Assembly (NCBI GenBank): GCA_964462295.1
Contig: CAYWXH010000025.1
Coordinates: forward strand, 1-21,904
Length of the DNA: 21,904 nucleotides
Direction: 5' to 3'
Source of the DNA: JALVIU01 sp964462295
Lineage (GTDB): Bacteria; Atribacterota; JALVIU01
Shown here: positions 6,707 to 14,246 of the stretch, piece by piece
How the letters are laid out: every line of letters begins with the position of its first letter
Numbering within the stretch: the first letter of the stretch is position 1
Notes under the pieces: generated by a model
Database searches by the model: none
Told to the model about the DNA's origin: nothing
Seen by the model: only the letters and a program-made list of their open reading frames with translations
Program-made: the position numbers and the translations under genes

Positions 6707-7927
6707 TTACTCCTTTACTATCTCTATTTTAGAAACAATATTGCCATCTCTAAATATCGTTCTTATCCTATCACCATTTTCTAGTTCTTTTACTGATTTT
6801 AGGGGAATTTTTCCTGGGTATCTATAGGTAATAGTATATCCCCTTCCGAGAACATTCAGTGGGTTTAATGCGGAAACCCTTTTTATAATCTCCTCTAACT
6901 TCTCTTTCTTCTTCTCATATATGTTTCTTTCATATCTTTTTACTGTTTCTAAAAGTGCTAATACATCAAGTTTCCTCTTTTGCACCATTTCCTCTTTTGG
7001 ATTTCTAAATAGTGGTATTTTCAAAAAATGATTTATAAATTCTACATGTTTAGAAACTCTGTTTTCCATTACCTTTTTCATTACTTTCATCATTAATTCA
7101 ATTTTGGAGATAAGTTCCCTTTTCTCTGGAATAGTTGTCTCTGCAACCATTGAAGGAGTAGAGACCCTAACATCAGAAACAAGGTCAGATATGGTAATAT
7201 CTCTCTCATGTCCCACAGCAGAAACTACAGGTAAAGGAGAAGAATATATAGCCCTTGCTACGATCTCTTCATTAAATGGCCACAGTTCTTCCAAAGAGCC
7301 ACCTCCACGAGCAAGTACGATAAAATCAAGGTCAAAGCCTCCTTCTTTTATTACCTCAAAGGCCCTCACAATCTCAAGGGCTGCCTTTCCACCTTGGACA
7401 TGAACAGGAAAAATCACAAAACTTATATTGGGAAACCTCTTGAAAGAGTTTTTAATTATATCTTTAATTGCTGCCCCATCTATAGAGGTAATAATACCTA
7501 CCTTTTTTGGAAATGAGGGGAGTTTTCTCTTTCTCTCTTTTGCAAATAAACCCTCTTTTTCCAGTTTTTCCTTTAATATTTCAAATGCCTTATTTAGCTC
7601 ACCCTTTCCTTGAGGATACACTTGAGATACATATATAGAGTACTCCCCTGTCTTTTCATATACCCCTATTCTTCCCTCCACAACAACCTTCATACCGTTT
7701 TGGGGTAAAACATCTAAAAAATTTAAAAAATTAGAAAAGATTATGCATCTTATCTTTGAAGATTCATCTTTTAAAGTAAAATATATATGTTTATTCTTAA
7801 AATGTGATGGGTAAAGATTGGATACCTCTCCTATTATACGAATATTGGACAGATACTCATCTGTCTCAAGGAGATATCTTATATATCCATTGACCTGGGA
7901 AACAGTATAAACTTTATTGGTCAACAA
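6707..7927 (-). CDS. xseA: Exodeoxyribonuclease VII large subunit
   Basis: Catalytic subunit of exonuclease VII, for single-stranded DNA degradation in recombination and repair. An N-terminal OB-fold (about 8-105) is followed by the nuclease domain with GIITSIDGAAIKD near 146-158, ARGGGSLEELWPFNEE near 208-223 and AVGHERDITISDLVSDVR near 239-256, then a helical region and a C-terminal GRGYTI segment. An ATG at 7933 starts only 1 nt after AAGGAG, too close for normal initiation. I therefore prefer the TTG at 7927, 7 nt after the site, giving 406 residues; the two starts differ by two residues (residue numbers here count from the ATG). The 5' end overlaps nusB by 14 bp. Confidence 0.95.
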   Translation of the reverse strand: MLTNKVYTVSQVNGYIRYLLETDEYLSNIRIIGEVSNLYPSHFKNKHIYFTLKDESSKIRCIIFSNFLNFLDVLPQNGMKVVVEGRIGVYEKTGEYSIYVSQVYPQGKGELNKAFEILKEKLEKEGLFAKERKRKLPSFPKKVGIITSIDGAAIKDIIKNSFKRFPNISFVIFPVHVQGGKAALEIVRAFEVIKEGGFDLDFIVLARGGGSLEELWPFNEEIVARAIYSSPLPVVSAVGHERDITISDLVSDVRVSTPSMVAETTIPEKRELISKIELMMKVMKKVMENRVSKHVEFINHFLKIPLFRNPKEEMVQKRKLDVLALLETVKRYERNIYEKKKEKLEEIIKRVSALNPLNVLGRGYTITYRYPGKIPLKSVKELENGDRIRTIFRDGNIVSKIEIVKE

Positions 7928-8336
7928 TCCCATTCTCCTTAACTACACTTGCCAATACCCCATTTATAAATTTAGGAGATTTTTCATCCCCGTATATTTT
8001 GGCAAGTTCTATAGCCTCATTTATTGCCACTTTATAAGGCATATCTTCATTATATAAAATCTCATAAACAGCTATGCGTAATATATTTCTATCTATGTAC
8101 GACATCCTTGATAACCCCCACTTTCTAGAAAGGGAACGTATATTATCATCTATACTATCTATATTTTCAACCACACCGATAAGAAGATTATGGGCAAATT
8201 CTCTTATTTCCCTATCATCTATGTTAAGATTAGAGACAGCAGAAGAAATAGCCTCATTGGGTGGTATATCACTAATATCTATCTGATAAAGTGCAAGTAA
8301 AACTGCCTCTCTACCTAACCTTCTCTTAAATTTCAT
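7914..8336 (-). CDS. nusB: Transcription antitermination factor NusB
   Basis: All-helical RNA-binding protein that, with NusE (S10), binds the boxA element of rRNA leaders and prevents early termination. The 140-residue protein shows the normal N-terminus RLGREAVLLALYQID (arginine-rich boxA-contacting helix) and the C-terminal block MPYKVAINEAIELAKIYGDEKSPKFINGVL (about 99-128), the best conserved part of the family. The start overlaps the asp23-family gene in an ATGA arrangement, and xseA begins inside its 3' end. The asp23-nusB-xseA order is typical of Firmicutes. Confidence 0.97.
   Translation of the reverse strand: MKFKRRLGREAVLLALYQIDISDIPPNEAISSAVSNLNIDDREIREFAHNLLIGVVENIDSIDDNIRSLSRKWGLSRMSYIDRNILRIAVYEILYNEDMPYKVAINEAIELAKIYGDEKSPKFINGVLASVVKENGIVDQ
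7935..7940 (-). promoter_or_regulatory. Ribosome binding site of xseA, favouring a TTG start
   Basis: AAGGAG, 1 nt before an ATG (7933) but 7 nt before an in-frame TTG (7927). Normal spacing favours the TTG. It lies within the end of nusB. Confidence 0.6.
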
Positions 8337-8635
8337 GCAACATTCTCCGGGAATTCAAATTCTTGAATATGAATGTTTATCTCTTTTACTGTAAAGTTAG
8401 TCAATCTTTCTATCTCTTCCTTTATAGTTTTTTGAACCTCCCAGATAAGATCCGGAATTTTTACCCCAAACTTTACCTTAACCATTATATTGACAGTTAT
8501 TTTTCCTCTTTTAATTTCATACTTTATACCTTTCTTCGAATAAATCTTTATTTCCTCATGTAAGCTTATATTATGTGCTATTATCTCTTCTAAAACCTCA
8601 GGAAAGATATTAATCTTTCCCTCTACATCTCCCAT
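8333..8635 (-). CDS. Asp23/Gls24 family envelope stress protein
   Basis: Small protein of 100 residues. The Asp23/Gls24 fold is seen in the pattern GKINIFPEVLEEIIAHNIS (about 6-24), a strand block ITVNIMVKVKFGVKIPDLIWEVQKTIKEEIERLT and the ending VKEINIHIQEFEF. Members in Gram-positive bacteria associate with the membrane and are linked to envelope stress; the biochemical role is not settled. In Firmicutes the gene regularly stands directly before nusB, as here, with translational coupling (ATGA overlap). This copy is shorter than many Firmicutes members and has no visible membrane anchor. Confidence 0.88.
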   Translation of the reverse strand: MGDVEGKINIFPEVLEEIIAHNISLHEEIKIYSKKGIKYEIKRGKITVNIMVKVKFGVKIPDLIWEVQKTIKEEIERLTNFTVKEINIHIQEFEFPENVA

Positions 8636-8636
8636 A

Positions 8637-9200
8637 TTATACCCTTTCTACATATTCTCCTGTTCGAGTATCAATCTTTACCACATCTCCCACATTAACA
8701 AAGAAAGGCACCTGAATTACAGCCCCTGTCTCAAGGGTCGCAGGTTTTCCTCCTCCAGATGCAGTATCTCCTTTAAATCCAGGCTCTGTCTCTACAACCT
8801 TTAATTCGATAAAATTAGGAAGCTCCACTGTGATGGGTGTCCCTTCATATATAGTACCTAATACTTCTGTATTTTCCTTTAAAAATTTCACTATATCCTC
8901 GATAGCCTCCTTAGGTAAGCTATACTGTTCATAATTTTCTAAATCCATAAAGTGATAATATTCCCCATCATTATAAAGGTATTGCATCTTTTTCTTCTCT
9001 ACATATGCTCGCTCCACCTTTTCTTCTGCCTTAAAGGTCTTGTCAAGTACATATCCTGTTTTTAAATTTTTCAATTTTGTTCTTACAAATGCGCCACCTT
9101 TTCCCGGTTTCACATGCTGAGATTCAACTATTGTATAGACTTCTCCATCAAGGATTATACTTATTCCGCTTCTAAAATCATTGGTTGAAATCGTATCCAT
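8637..9200 (-). CDS. efp: Translation elongation factor P
   Basis: Binds between the P and E sites of the ribosome and relieves stalling at proline runs. The 187-residue protein has three beta-barrel domains: a KOW-like N-terminal domain with the tip loop KPGKGGAF (residues 31-38), a central OB domain and a C-terminal OB domain ending KIDTRTGEYVERV. The tip residue is lysine (K34), the type modified by beta-lysylation or 5-aminopentanol addition in some bacteria; no modification enzyme is seen in this window. The upstream GGAGG lies 8 nt before the ATG. PilQ and the SPOR protein contain proline-rich segments, so EF-P could matter for their translation, which is an inference. Confidence 0.97.
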   Translation of the reverse strand: MDTISTNDFRSGISIILDGEVYTIVESQHVKPGKGGAFVRTKLKNLKTGYVLDKTFKAEEKVERAYVEKKKMQYLYNDGEYYHFMDLENYEQYSLPKEAIEDIVKFLKENTEVLGTIYEGTPITVELPNFIELKVVETEPGFKGDTASGGGKPATLETGAVIQVPFFVNVGDVVKIDTRTGEYVERV

Positions 9201-9214
9201 TCTCTCATCCTCCT

Positions 9215-10456
9215 TTACTTATAGAGTGGAAATCTATCTGTAAGTTCTTCTACCATAGACCTTACTTTATTATATACAGTACTATCACCAGGATTACTAA
9301 GTGTAAGATCAATACACTCTGCAATTTTTTCCATTTCCGCCTCTTTCATACCCCGTGTAGTTACTGCTGGTGTTCCAATCCTTACACCACTTGTAATCAT
9401 AGGTTTTTGAGGATCAAAAGGTATTGCATTTTTATTTACAGTAATGTGTACACTTTCAAGATAGGCCTCTGCCTCTTTCCCAGTTATACCCTTACTTCTT
9501 AAATCAAGAAGAAGAAGGTGGTTATCTGTACCCCCTGAAACCAGATCAAATCCATGTTTTTTAAGTGCCTCAGCAAGGGTTTTGGCATTTTTTACAACCT
9601 GTCTCTGATATTCTCTAAACTCCTCTGTCTCTGCCTCTTTAAAGGCTACAGCCTTTGCAGCTATTACATGCATAAGGGGACCCCCTTGTATCCCTGGAAA
9701 GACTGTTTTATCTATAAGCTTCTGATACTCTTTTCGTGTTATAACTATTGCACCCCTTGGCCCTCTTAATGTCTTATGTGTAGTTGTTGTCACAAACTCC
9801 GCATAAGGCACAGGACTCATATGCTCACCTGCCACGACAAGGCCTGCAATATGTGCGATATCTGCCATAAGATAAGCACCTACCTCTTTTGCAATAGATG
9901 AAAATGCCTCAAAATCTATCTCTCTTGGATATGCACTTGCACCTGTAACAATGAGTTTGGGTCTGTGTTCTATAGCGAGTTTTCTTACACTTTCATAATC
10001 TATTCTACCTGTGTCTTTAGATACACCATAAGGAATTACCTTATAAAACTTTCCTGAAAAATTTACAGGACTACCATGAGAAAGGTGCCCACCATGTGCA
10101 AGATTCATAGCCAAAATAGTATCCCCTGGTTCAAGCACAGAAAAATAAACCGCCATATTTGCCTGAGAACCAGAGTGTGGCTGCACATTTACATGCTCTG
10201 CTCCAAAGAGCTTTTTTGCCCTTTCTATAGCGATCGTCTCTATTTTTTCTATATATTCACATCCCCCATAGTACTTTCTACCAGGGTATCCTTCTGCATA
10301 TTTATTTGTAAGTACTGAGCCTTGTGCCTCAAGAATAGCCGGAGAGACAAAGTTTTCAGATGCAATAAGTTCCAAATTTCTCTCTTGTCTTTCCTTTTCC
10401 TTATCCATGAGTTCTGCAACTTCAGGATCTACCTTCCAAATGGCATCAATATTCAT
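9215..10456 (-). CDS. glyA: Serine hydroxymethyltransferase
   Basis: PLP enzyme converting serine and tetrahydrofolate to glycine and 5,10-methylene-tetrahydrofolate, the main source of one-carbon units. The 413-residue protein has normal length. Diagnostic segments are ELIASENFVSPA (29-40), YAEGYPGRKYYGG (53-65), VQPHSGSQAN (91-100), MADIAHIAGL (197-206, with the PLP-nitrogen-binding D199) and TTTTHKTLRGPRG (223-235, with K228 as the PLP Schiff-base lysine). AGGAGGAG precedes the ATG. It stands between pepP and efp; in Firmicutes the folate gene in this neighbourhood is folD. Confidence 0.98.
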   Translation of the reverse strand: MNIDAIWKVDPEVAELMDKEKERQERNLELIASENFVSPAILEAQGSVLTNKYAEGYPGRKYYGGCEYIEKIETIAIERAKKLFGAEHVNVQPHSGSQANMAVYFSVLEPGDTILAMNLAHGGHLSHGSPVNFSGKFYKVIPYGVSKDTGRIDYESVRKLAIEHRPKLIVTGASAYPREIDFEAFSSIAKEVGAYLMADIAHIAGLVVAGEHMSPVPYAEFVTTTTHKTLRGPRGAIVITRKEYQKLIDKTVFPGIQGGPLMHVIAAKAVAFKEAETEEFREYQRQVVKNAKTLAEALKKHGFDLVSGGTDNHLLLLDLRSKGITGKEAEAYLESVHITVNKNAIPFDPQKPMITSGVRIGTPAVTTRGMKEAEMEKIAECIDLTLSNPGDSTVYNKVRSMVEELTDRFPLYK

Positions 10457-10476
10457 TTTGCTCCTCCTATATATTT

Positions 10477-11571
10477 CTATGAAATATAATTTAAATCAGT
10501 TTTCATCTTTTTTGTAAGCACCTCTCCTCCCCTATCTGTAACAAGTACCATATCCTCTATTCTTACACCAAACTTCCCGGGGAGGTATATTCCAGGTTCT
10601 ATAGTAATAACCATACCAGGGCAAAGTCTCACATCATAGGTAGAGGATATATAAGGTGCCTCATGTATCTCCATACCCACACCATGTCCAAGACCATGGC
10701 CAAAGTATCTACCATACCCTTTAGACATTATATAATCTCTGGCAACTTTGTCAAGTTCTTTTGTACTAATACCTGGTTTAACAGATAATATGGCCCTATC
10801 TTTTGCCTCTTTCACTATCTCATAGACCTCTTTTTCTATCGATGTAGGCCTACCAATCTTTATTGTCCTTGTAGTATCAGAATCATAACCCCTCTTTTTT
10901 ACACCAAAATCTAATACGATCATATCCTCTCTACCAATTATACGAGAAGATGCAACTCCATGAGGAAGGGCCCCTCGTGGACCTGAGGCAACTATAGTGT
11001 CAAAGGATTCTTTCTCTGCACCATAGATACGCAAAAGATATGCAAATTTTGCAGATACCTCTTTTTCACTTATTCCAGGGGTAATTTCTCTTATTGTCTC
11101 ATCCATTGCCCGGAGAGAAACATCTATTGCACTCTTTATAAGGGATATCTCATACTCATCTTTTACCAATCGAAGCTCTTCTACTATCTCTCCTGTTGGG
11201 ACTATTTTCTTCTTTCTAAGTTCTCCCTTTAATCTTTCATACATATGGTATGTAATCCTTCTATCCTCTATTCCCAATATCTTTATATCTTGATCGCCTA
11301 AAAACTCTATAAGCCTTTTCTCCCTTTCTTTAAAAAAGATTATCTTGTTAAAGCTCTCCGGAATCTCCTCCTGTATTTGTTCCTCATATCTTGGGTCTGT
11401 AATAAAGTATACATCATTATAAGTAATAAAAAGGTAAGAATCATCTCCACTGAAGCCGGAAAGATAAGAGACATTTACAGGGGCACTTACAAATAGGGCA
11501 TCTATTCCTTTGTCTAAAAATTTTTTACGTAATCTATTTATTCTCTTTAGTACATATTCCGTATTTTTCAT
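10477..11571 (-). CDS. pepP: Xaa-Pro peptidase, M24B family
   Basis: Dinuclear metal aminopeptidase that releases the N-terminal residue before proline. I choose the ATG at 11571, 8 nt after AAGGAG; a GTG three codons earlier would overlap that site. This gives 364 residues. An N-terminal creatinase-like domain (about 1-125) precedes the pita-bread catalytic domain. All five metal ligands are visible: D221 (LDFG), D232 (SDTTRT), H296 (GHGLGHGVG), E325 (TIEPG) and E339 (RIEDM). The symbol could equally be pepQ; aminopeptidase or dipeptidase activity cannot be separated by eye. pepP next to efp is a common bacterial pairing. Confidence 0.93.
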   Translation of the reverse strand: MKNTEYVLKRINRLRKKFLDKGIDALFVSAPVNVSYLSGFSGDDSYLFITYNDVYFITDPRYEEQIQEEIPESFNKIIFFKEREKRLIEFLGDQDIKILGIEDRRITYHMYERLKGELRKKKIVPTGEIVEELRLVKDEYEISLIKSAIDVSLRAMDETIREITPGISEKEVSAKFAYLLRIYGAEKESFDTIVASGPRGALPHGVASSRIIGREDMIVLDFGVKKRGYDSDTTRTIKIGRPTSIEKEVYEIVKEAKDRAILSVKPGISTKELDKVARDYIMSKGYGRYFGHGLGHGVGMEIHEAPYISSTYDVRLCPGMVITIEPGIYLPGKFGVRIEDMVLVTDRGGEVLTKKMKTDLNYIS

Positions 11572-11579
11572 CTTTTTCA

Positions 11580-11585
11580 CTCCTT
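11580..11585 (-). promoter_or_regulatory. Ribosome binding site fixing the ATG start of the M24B peptidase
   Basis: AAGGAG, 8 nt before the ATG at 11571. It abuts the TAG stop of the preceding lipoprotein gene and overlaps the alternative GTG, which is therefore unlikely as a start. Confidence 0.7.
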
Positions 11586-12686
11586 CTAATATATGTAAGT
11601 AGGTGATACCTTCTCATACATCCTTTCTCCTGGATGGGTAAGGGAGAAGTATTCTACCCACTCTTTTTCTAAATCATTCATATTTTTTCCAAATACATCA
11701 AGAAAGAGACTATCAAAATTATTATTATACCATTTAAGCTTTTTAAAAAAGGTAACTACCTTCTCCTTCCCATATTTATCTGCCAAAAAATAAAATATAG
11801 AACGAAGTTCATAAACTGAAAACCAAAAGATCTTATCATTCTTTGGATGAGAATAAATAGTACCTGCCTCTTTCCATGAAGGAATATAAGAAGGGGTAAG
11901 ATAGTAAATAAGATGTCTTTTGTAAAATATATAATCATACTTGGTGCCATATCCTAATATAAAAGAGGGGAAATAAAAAGCCAATCCTTCTTGAATAAAG
12001 GGTTCTGTGATATGTGCATATCTATAAAGAAAAAGGTGTGTAAATTCATGTGCAAATATCTCTCTTTTTAGGTCTTCTTCCATACCTAAAACCTCATCTA
12101 ATATATGAATCTCTCCTTTGGAGTATATAGTAAAAGCCTTTATACTCTCCATAGATACCTCATCCTCTGGCCATGCTGTATATATAGAAAAAGGTACTAT
12201 ACTATTCTCACCTGTTATCTCTTTCATCTTCTCTATAAGGTCATCCCCCCATGGGAGGAGCTCTTCTTCTGAAAAATTGACACCCTTTAAAGAAGCATAT
12301 ATGCTAAATCTATCATCTTCATTGTATTTGTATGTTCCACTATCTTCTTCCCAGTCAAAGGGGGAAAGATAGATAGGAGCGGAAAGCTCATAATAGGGTT
12401 TATCAATATCTAAAGGATAATCTATATCTTTATAAAATGGTACACTTATATGTAAAACTTGGGGGCCATATGGAATAGAGGAAAAGAAAAAATGCCCATC
12501 TTCATGAGAATATGTAACCCTCTGAGTAAGTAAAAGTTCGGCACCAGATATAGGGTTTGAAGTCTCTTTATCCAAAAGGATACCAGAGAGGGTAGTAGTG
12601 CCTATATAACAACCATTTAGAAAGAAGAAAAAGAGGAGGATAAATACTATCCATCCTCCTCTTTTTATAATCTTTATATGCCCCAT
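11586..12686 (-). CDS. Lipoprotein with a carboxypeptidase-regulatory-like domain and a HEFTH metallopeptidase (peptidase MA-like) domain
   Basis: Predicted envelope-anchored zinc peptidase of 366 residues. A lipoprotein signal ends at the lipobox LNGC with Cys26. A beta domain with SGILLDKETSNPISGAELLL near 34-53 and an EDGHFFFSSIPYG segment resembles carboxypeptidase-regulatory-like domains. The catalytic part holds H213-E214-F215-T216-H217 and E233 in QEGLAFYFP, which together match a gluzincin zinc site of the peptidase MA-like type. The C-terminal helices resemble that family's tail (FYFLADKYGKEKVVTFFKKL). The substrate is unknown. It is third in a row of lipoprotein genes after pilQ. 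A 14-bp inverted repeat lies in codons 7-20. Zinc-site reading is firm; function is inferred. Confidence 0.78.
   Translation of the reverse strand: MGHIKIIKRGGWIVFILLFFFFLNGCYIGTTTLSGILLDKETSNPISGAELLLTQRVTYSHEDGHFFFSSIPYGPQVLHISVPFYKDIDYPLDIDKPYYELSAPIYLSPFDWEEDSGTYKYNEDDRFSIYASLKGVNFSEEELLPWGDDLIEKMKEITGENSIVPFSIYTAWPEDEVSMESIKAFTIYSKGEIHILDEVLGMEEDLKREIFAHEFTHLFLYRYAHITEPFIQEGLAFYFPSFILGYGTKYDYIFYKRHLIYYLTPSYIPSWKEAGTIYSHPKNDKIFWFSVYELRSIFYFLADKYGKEKVVTFFKKLKWYNNNFDSLFLDVFGKNMNDLEKEWVEYFSLTHPGERMYEKVSPTYIY
12628..12666 (-). terminator. 14-bp perfect inverted repeat in the 5' coding region (possible attenuator)
   Basis: Arms 12628-12641 and 12653-12666 are perfectly complementary over 14 bp, with an 11-nt loop. 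On the minus strand the core GAGGAGGAT/ATCCTCCTC is followed by TTTTTCTTCTTTC, which resembles an intrinsic terminator. It lies within the signal-peptide codons of the metallopeptidase lipoprotein, so it could attenuate transcription of the genes beyond. It could also arise by chance from codons for Lys-Arg-Gly-Gly and Leu/Phe runs. Confidence 0.35.
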
Positions 12687-12699
12687 CTTCTATCCAAGA

Positions 12700-13770
12700 T
12701 CATTGTACATTAAGTGTAGTAACCCCTGTAACTCCACCAGCTACAGCTGTTATGGTAATAGTTGTACCAGCTGCTACCCCAGTAGTATCAAGTGTAGTAG
12801 ATGCAGCACCTGTTGCATCTGTAGTAAGGGTTGCACTTGCAAGGGTACCTCCTGATGCCGCGAGGGTGACAGATGCACCCTCCACAGGATTACCCTGTGC
12901 ATCTGTTACAACCACTGTTATAATAGAAGGAGCACCTACCGTTACAGTTGATGGACTTGCTGACACAGTAATAGCCCCTGGTTGAGGTGCCTTTATTACT
13001 ATAGTTGCAGAGGCTGTAGCTTCATCACATGTGGCCGTTATAGTAGCTTCTCCTGGGGTATTTCCTGCTGTAAATGTAGCACTTGCAGTACCTGTTGCAT
13101 CTGTTATGAGTGATGTTGCACTAAGTGTCCCTCCTGCTGCTGTAAGTGTAATAATTGCACCATTTACAGGTTTTCCGTTTTTAGAAAATGCCTGTACAGT
13201 TATAGTAGATTCTTCACCTGGTGATAATACAGATGGATTTGCTGAAATATTTATAGCCTCTACTTTAGGTGGAGAAACAGCTATTGGGTAATCTTTCAAT
13301 ATATTTACTTCAATCTTATGATCTGCTTCATCTGTTCCTTTTAGCCAAAGGGTGAGTAAAAGTTCGGAAATATCAGGATGGTTATTCATATAGTCCACAT
13401 GTTTTTGAAAATAAAGTGGGACTTTATCTATGCTTATTGTAGATCCCCCTTCCTCACCACCAGGTGGAAGGAGAATATTGATCCCATATGTTGTTGAAAG
13501 TTCTGGAATAACCTCTTTGGATATACCCCCAATCTTTTTAGAATACTCATAGTAAAATGTACCAAACCTTGCACCCACCTGATTAAGACACATAAGATTT
13601 ATAGTAAGGGTAGGTGCGATTTCCTCTCCAGCAGGAGGAGCTACATCAAAACCTGTAACTCTTATCTGTGCCTTTGGATCAAAAACATTAAAGACACCTT
13701 CACTAAACCATGCACACCCCCCTATAAATATCAAGGAAACTAAAACAAGTATTAGTAGTTTATATTTCAT
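12700..13770 (-). CDS. Lipoprotein with two tandem Big_1 (bacterial Ig-like) domains
   Basis: Predicted lipoprotein of 356 residues. The signal ends at lipobox IGGC with Cys19. Residues about 35-165 form a beta-rich domain I do not recognise. Two Ig-like repeats of the Big_1 (invasin/intimin) type follow, at about 170-261 and 266-355. Each shows the pattern ISANPSVLSPGEESTITV, a GNPVEGASVTLAASGGTL-like hairpin, then TDATGxAS. The repeats are Ala/Thr/Gly-rich and their DNA is richer in GC than the neighbours. Such domains usually form rigid stalks of surface proteins. The gene lies 14 bp from each neighbouring lipoprotein gene, one operon with pilQ. A role in adhesion or as a scaffold on the pilus-secretin complex is inference only. 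Confidence 0.82.
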   Translation of the reverse strand: MKYKLLILVLVSLIFIGGCAWFSEGVFNVFDPKAQIRVTGFDVAPPAGEEIAPTLTINLMCLNQVGARFGTFYYEYSKKIGGISKEVIPELSTTYGINILLPPGGEEGGSTISIDKVPLYFQKHVDYMNNHPDISELLLTLWLKGTDEADHKIEVNILKDYPIAVSPPKVEAINISANPSVLSPGEESTITVQAFSKNGKPVNGAIITLTAAGGTLSATSLITDATGTASATFTAGNTPGEATITATCDEATASATIVIKAPQPGAITVSASPSTVTVGAPSIITVVVTDAQGNPVEGASVTLAASGGTLASATLTTDATGAASTTLDTTGVAAGTTITITAVAGGVTGVTTLNVQ

Positions 13771-13784
13771 AACTCACCCTCCAC

Positions 13785-14237
13785 CTATTCAGTAGGTAAT
13801 AGATCTTGTATATCATAGATATACCATGTACCACTATCTGACTGTTTCATAATTATATAAAATTCTCCCCTTACATCTCCACAACTACTTTTGTAAAAGT
13901 CTTCTCCTATAATAACCGCTTCTCCTCCTTGCTTAAGTGATATATCTGTGATATCATAATCCCATTTTATATTATCACATGAAGAAAAAAGGATTTCATA
14001 TCTTAATTTTATAGTATTATAATGTGGACTATAGGGATAAATAAGGGATTCTACCCCTAATAAACTTTCCCCTTCTATATAGTATTTTAACCATTCAATC
14101 ACTGCCTTTATAGTATTTATATCATATTGATCTCCGCCACCTGTAAGAGGATTATAATAAACTATACCACAACCCCCAAGATAAAAAATAATAATTAAAA
14201 GGAAAACTAATACTTTCCATATCTTTTTTATACTCAT
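13785..14237 (-). CDS. Small lipoprotein of unknown function
   Basis: A 150-residue protein that I do not recognise. A hydrophobic signal segment (residues 8-20) is followed by lipobox LGGC with Cys23, so it is a predicted lipoprotein. The mature part has a short GIVYYNPLTGGG start, a helix rich in Ile/Trp/Tyr (INTIKAVIEWLKYYIEG), then beta-strand segments ending GEFYIIMKQSDSGTWYIYDIQDLL. That helix-then-strands order could be an NTF2-like (cystatin-like) fold, a weak resemblance. Two further cysteines (SSC near 86 and SSC near 117) might form a disulfide. It starts directly after the pilQ stop, with GAGGTGAGGG just before the ATG, so it belongs to the pil operon. Confidence 0.75.
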   Translation of the reverse strand: MSIKKIWKVLVFLLIIIFYLGGCGIVYYNPLTGGGDQYDINTIKAVIEWLKYYIEGESLLGVESLIYPYSPHYNTIKLRYEILFSSCDNIKWDYDITDISLKQGGEAVIIGEDFYKSSCGDVRGEFYIIMKQSDSGTWYIYDIQDLLPTE

Positions 14238-14246
14238 CCCTCACCT

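Noticed and set aside
10457..10476. Glycine or folate riboswitch before glyA
   Set aside because: Only about 20 nt separate pepP and glyA, too short for an aptamer.
12752..13291. Plus-strand open frames rich in Val and Ala
   Set aside because: They are antisense to the Ala/Thr-rich Big_1 repeats and have no ribosome site or family motifs.
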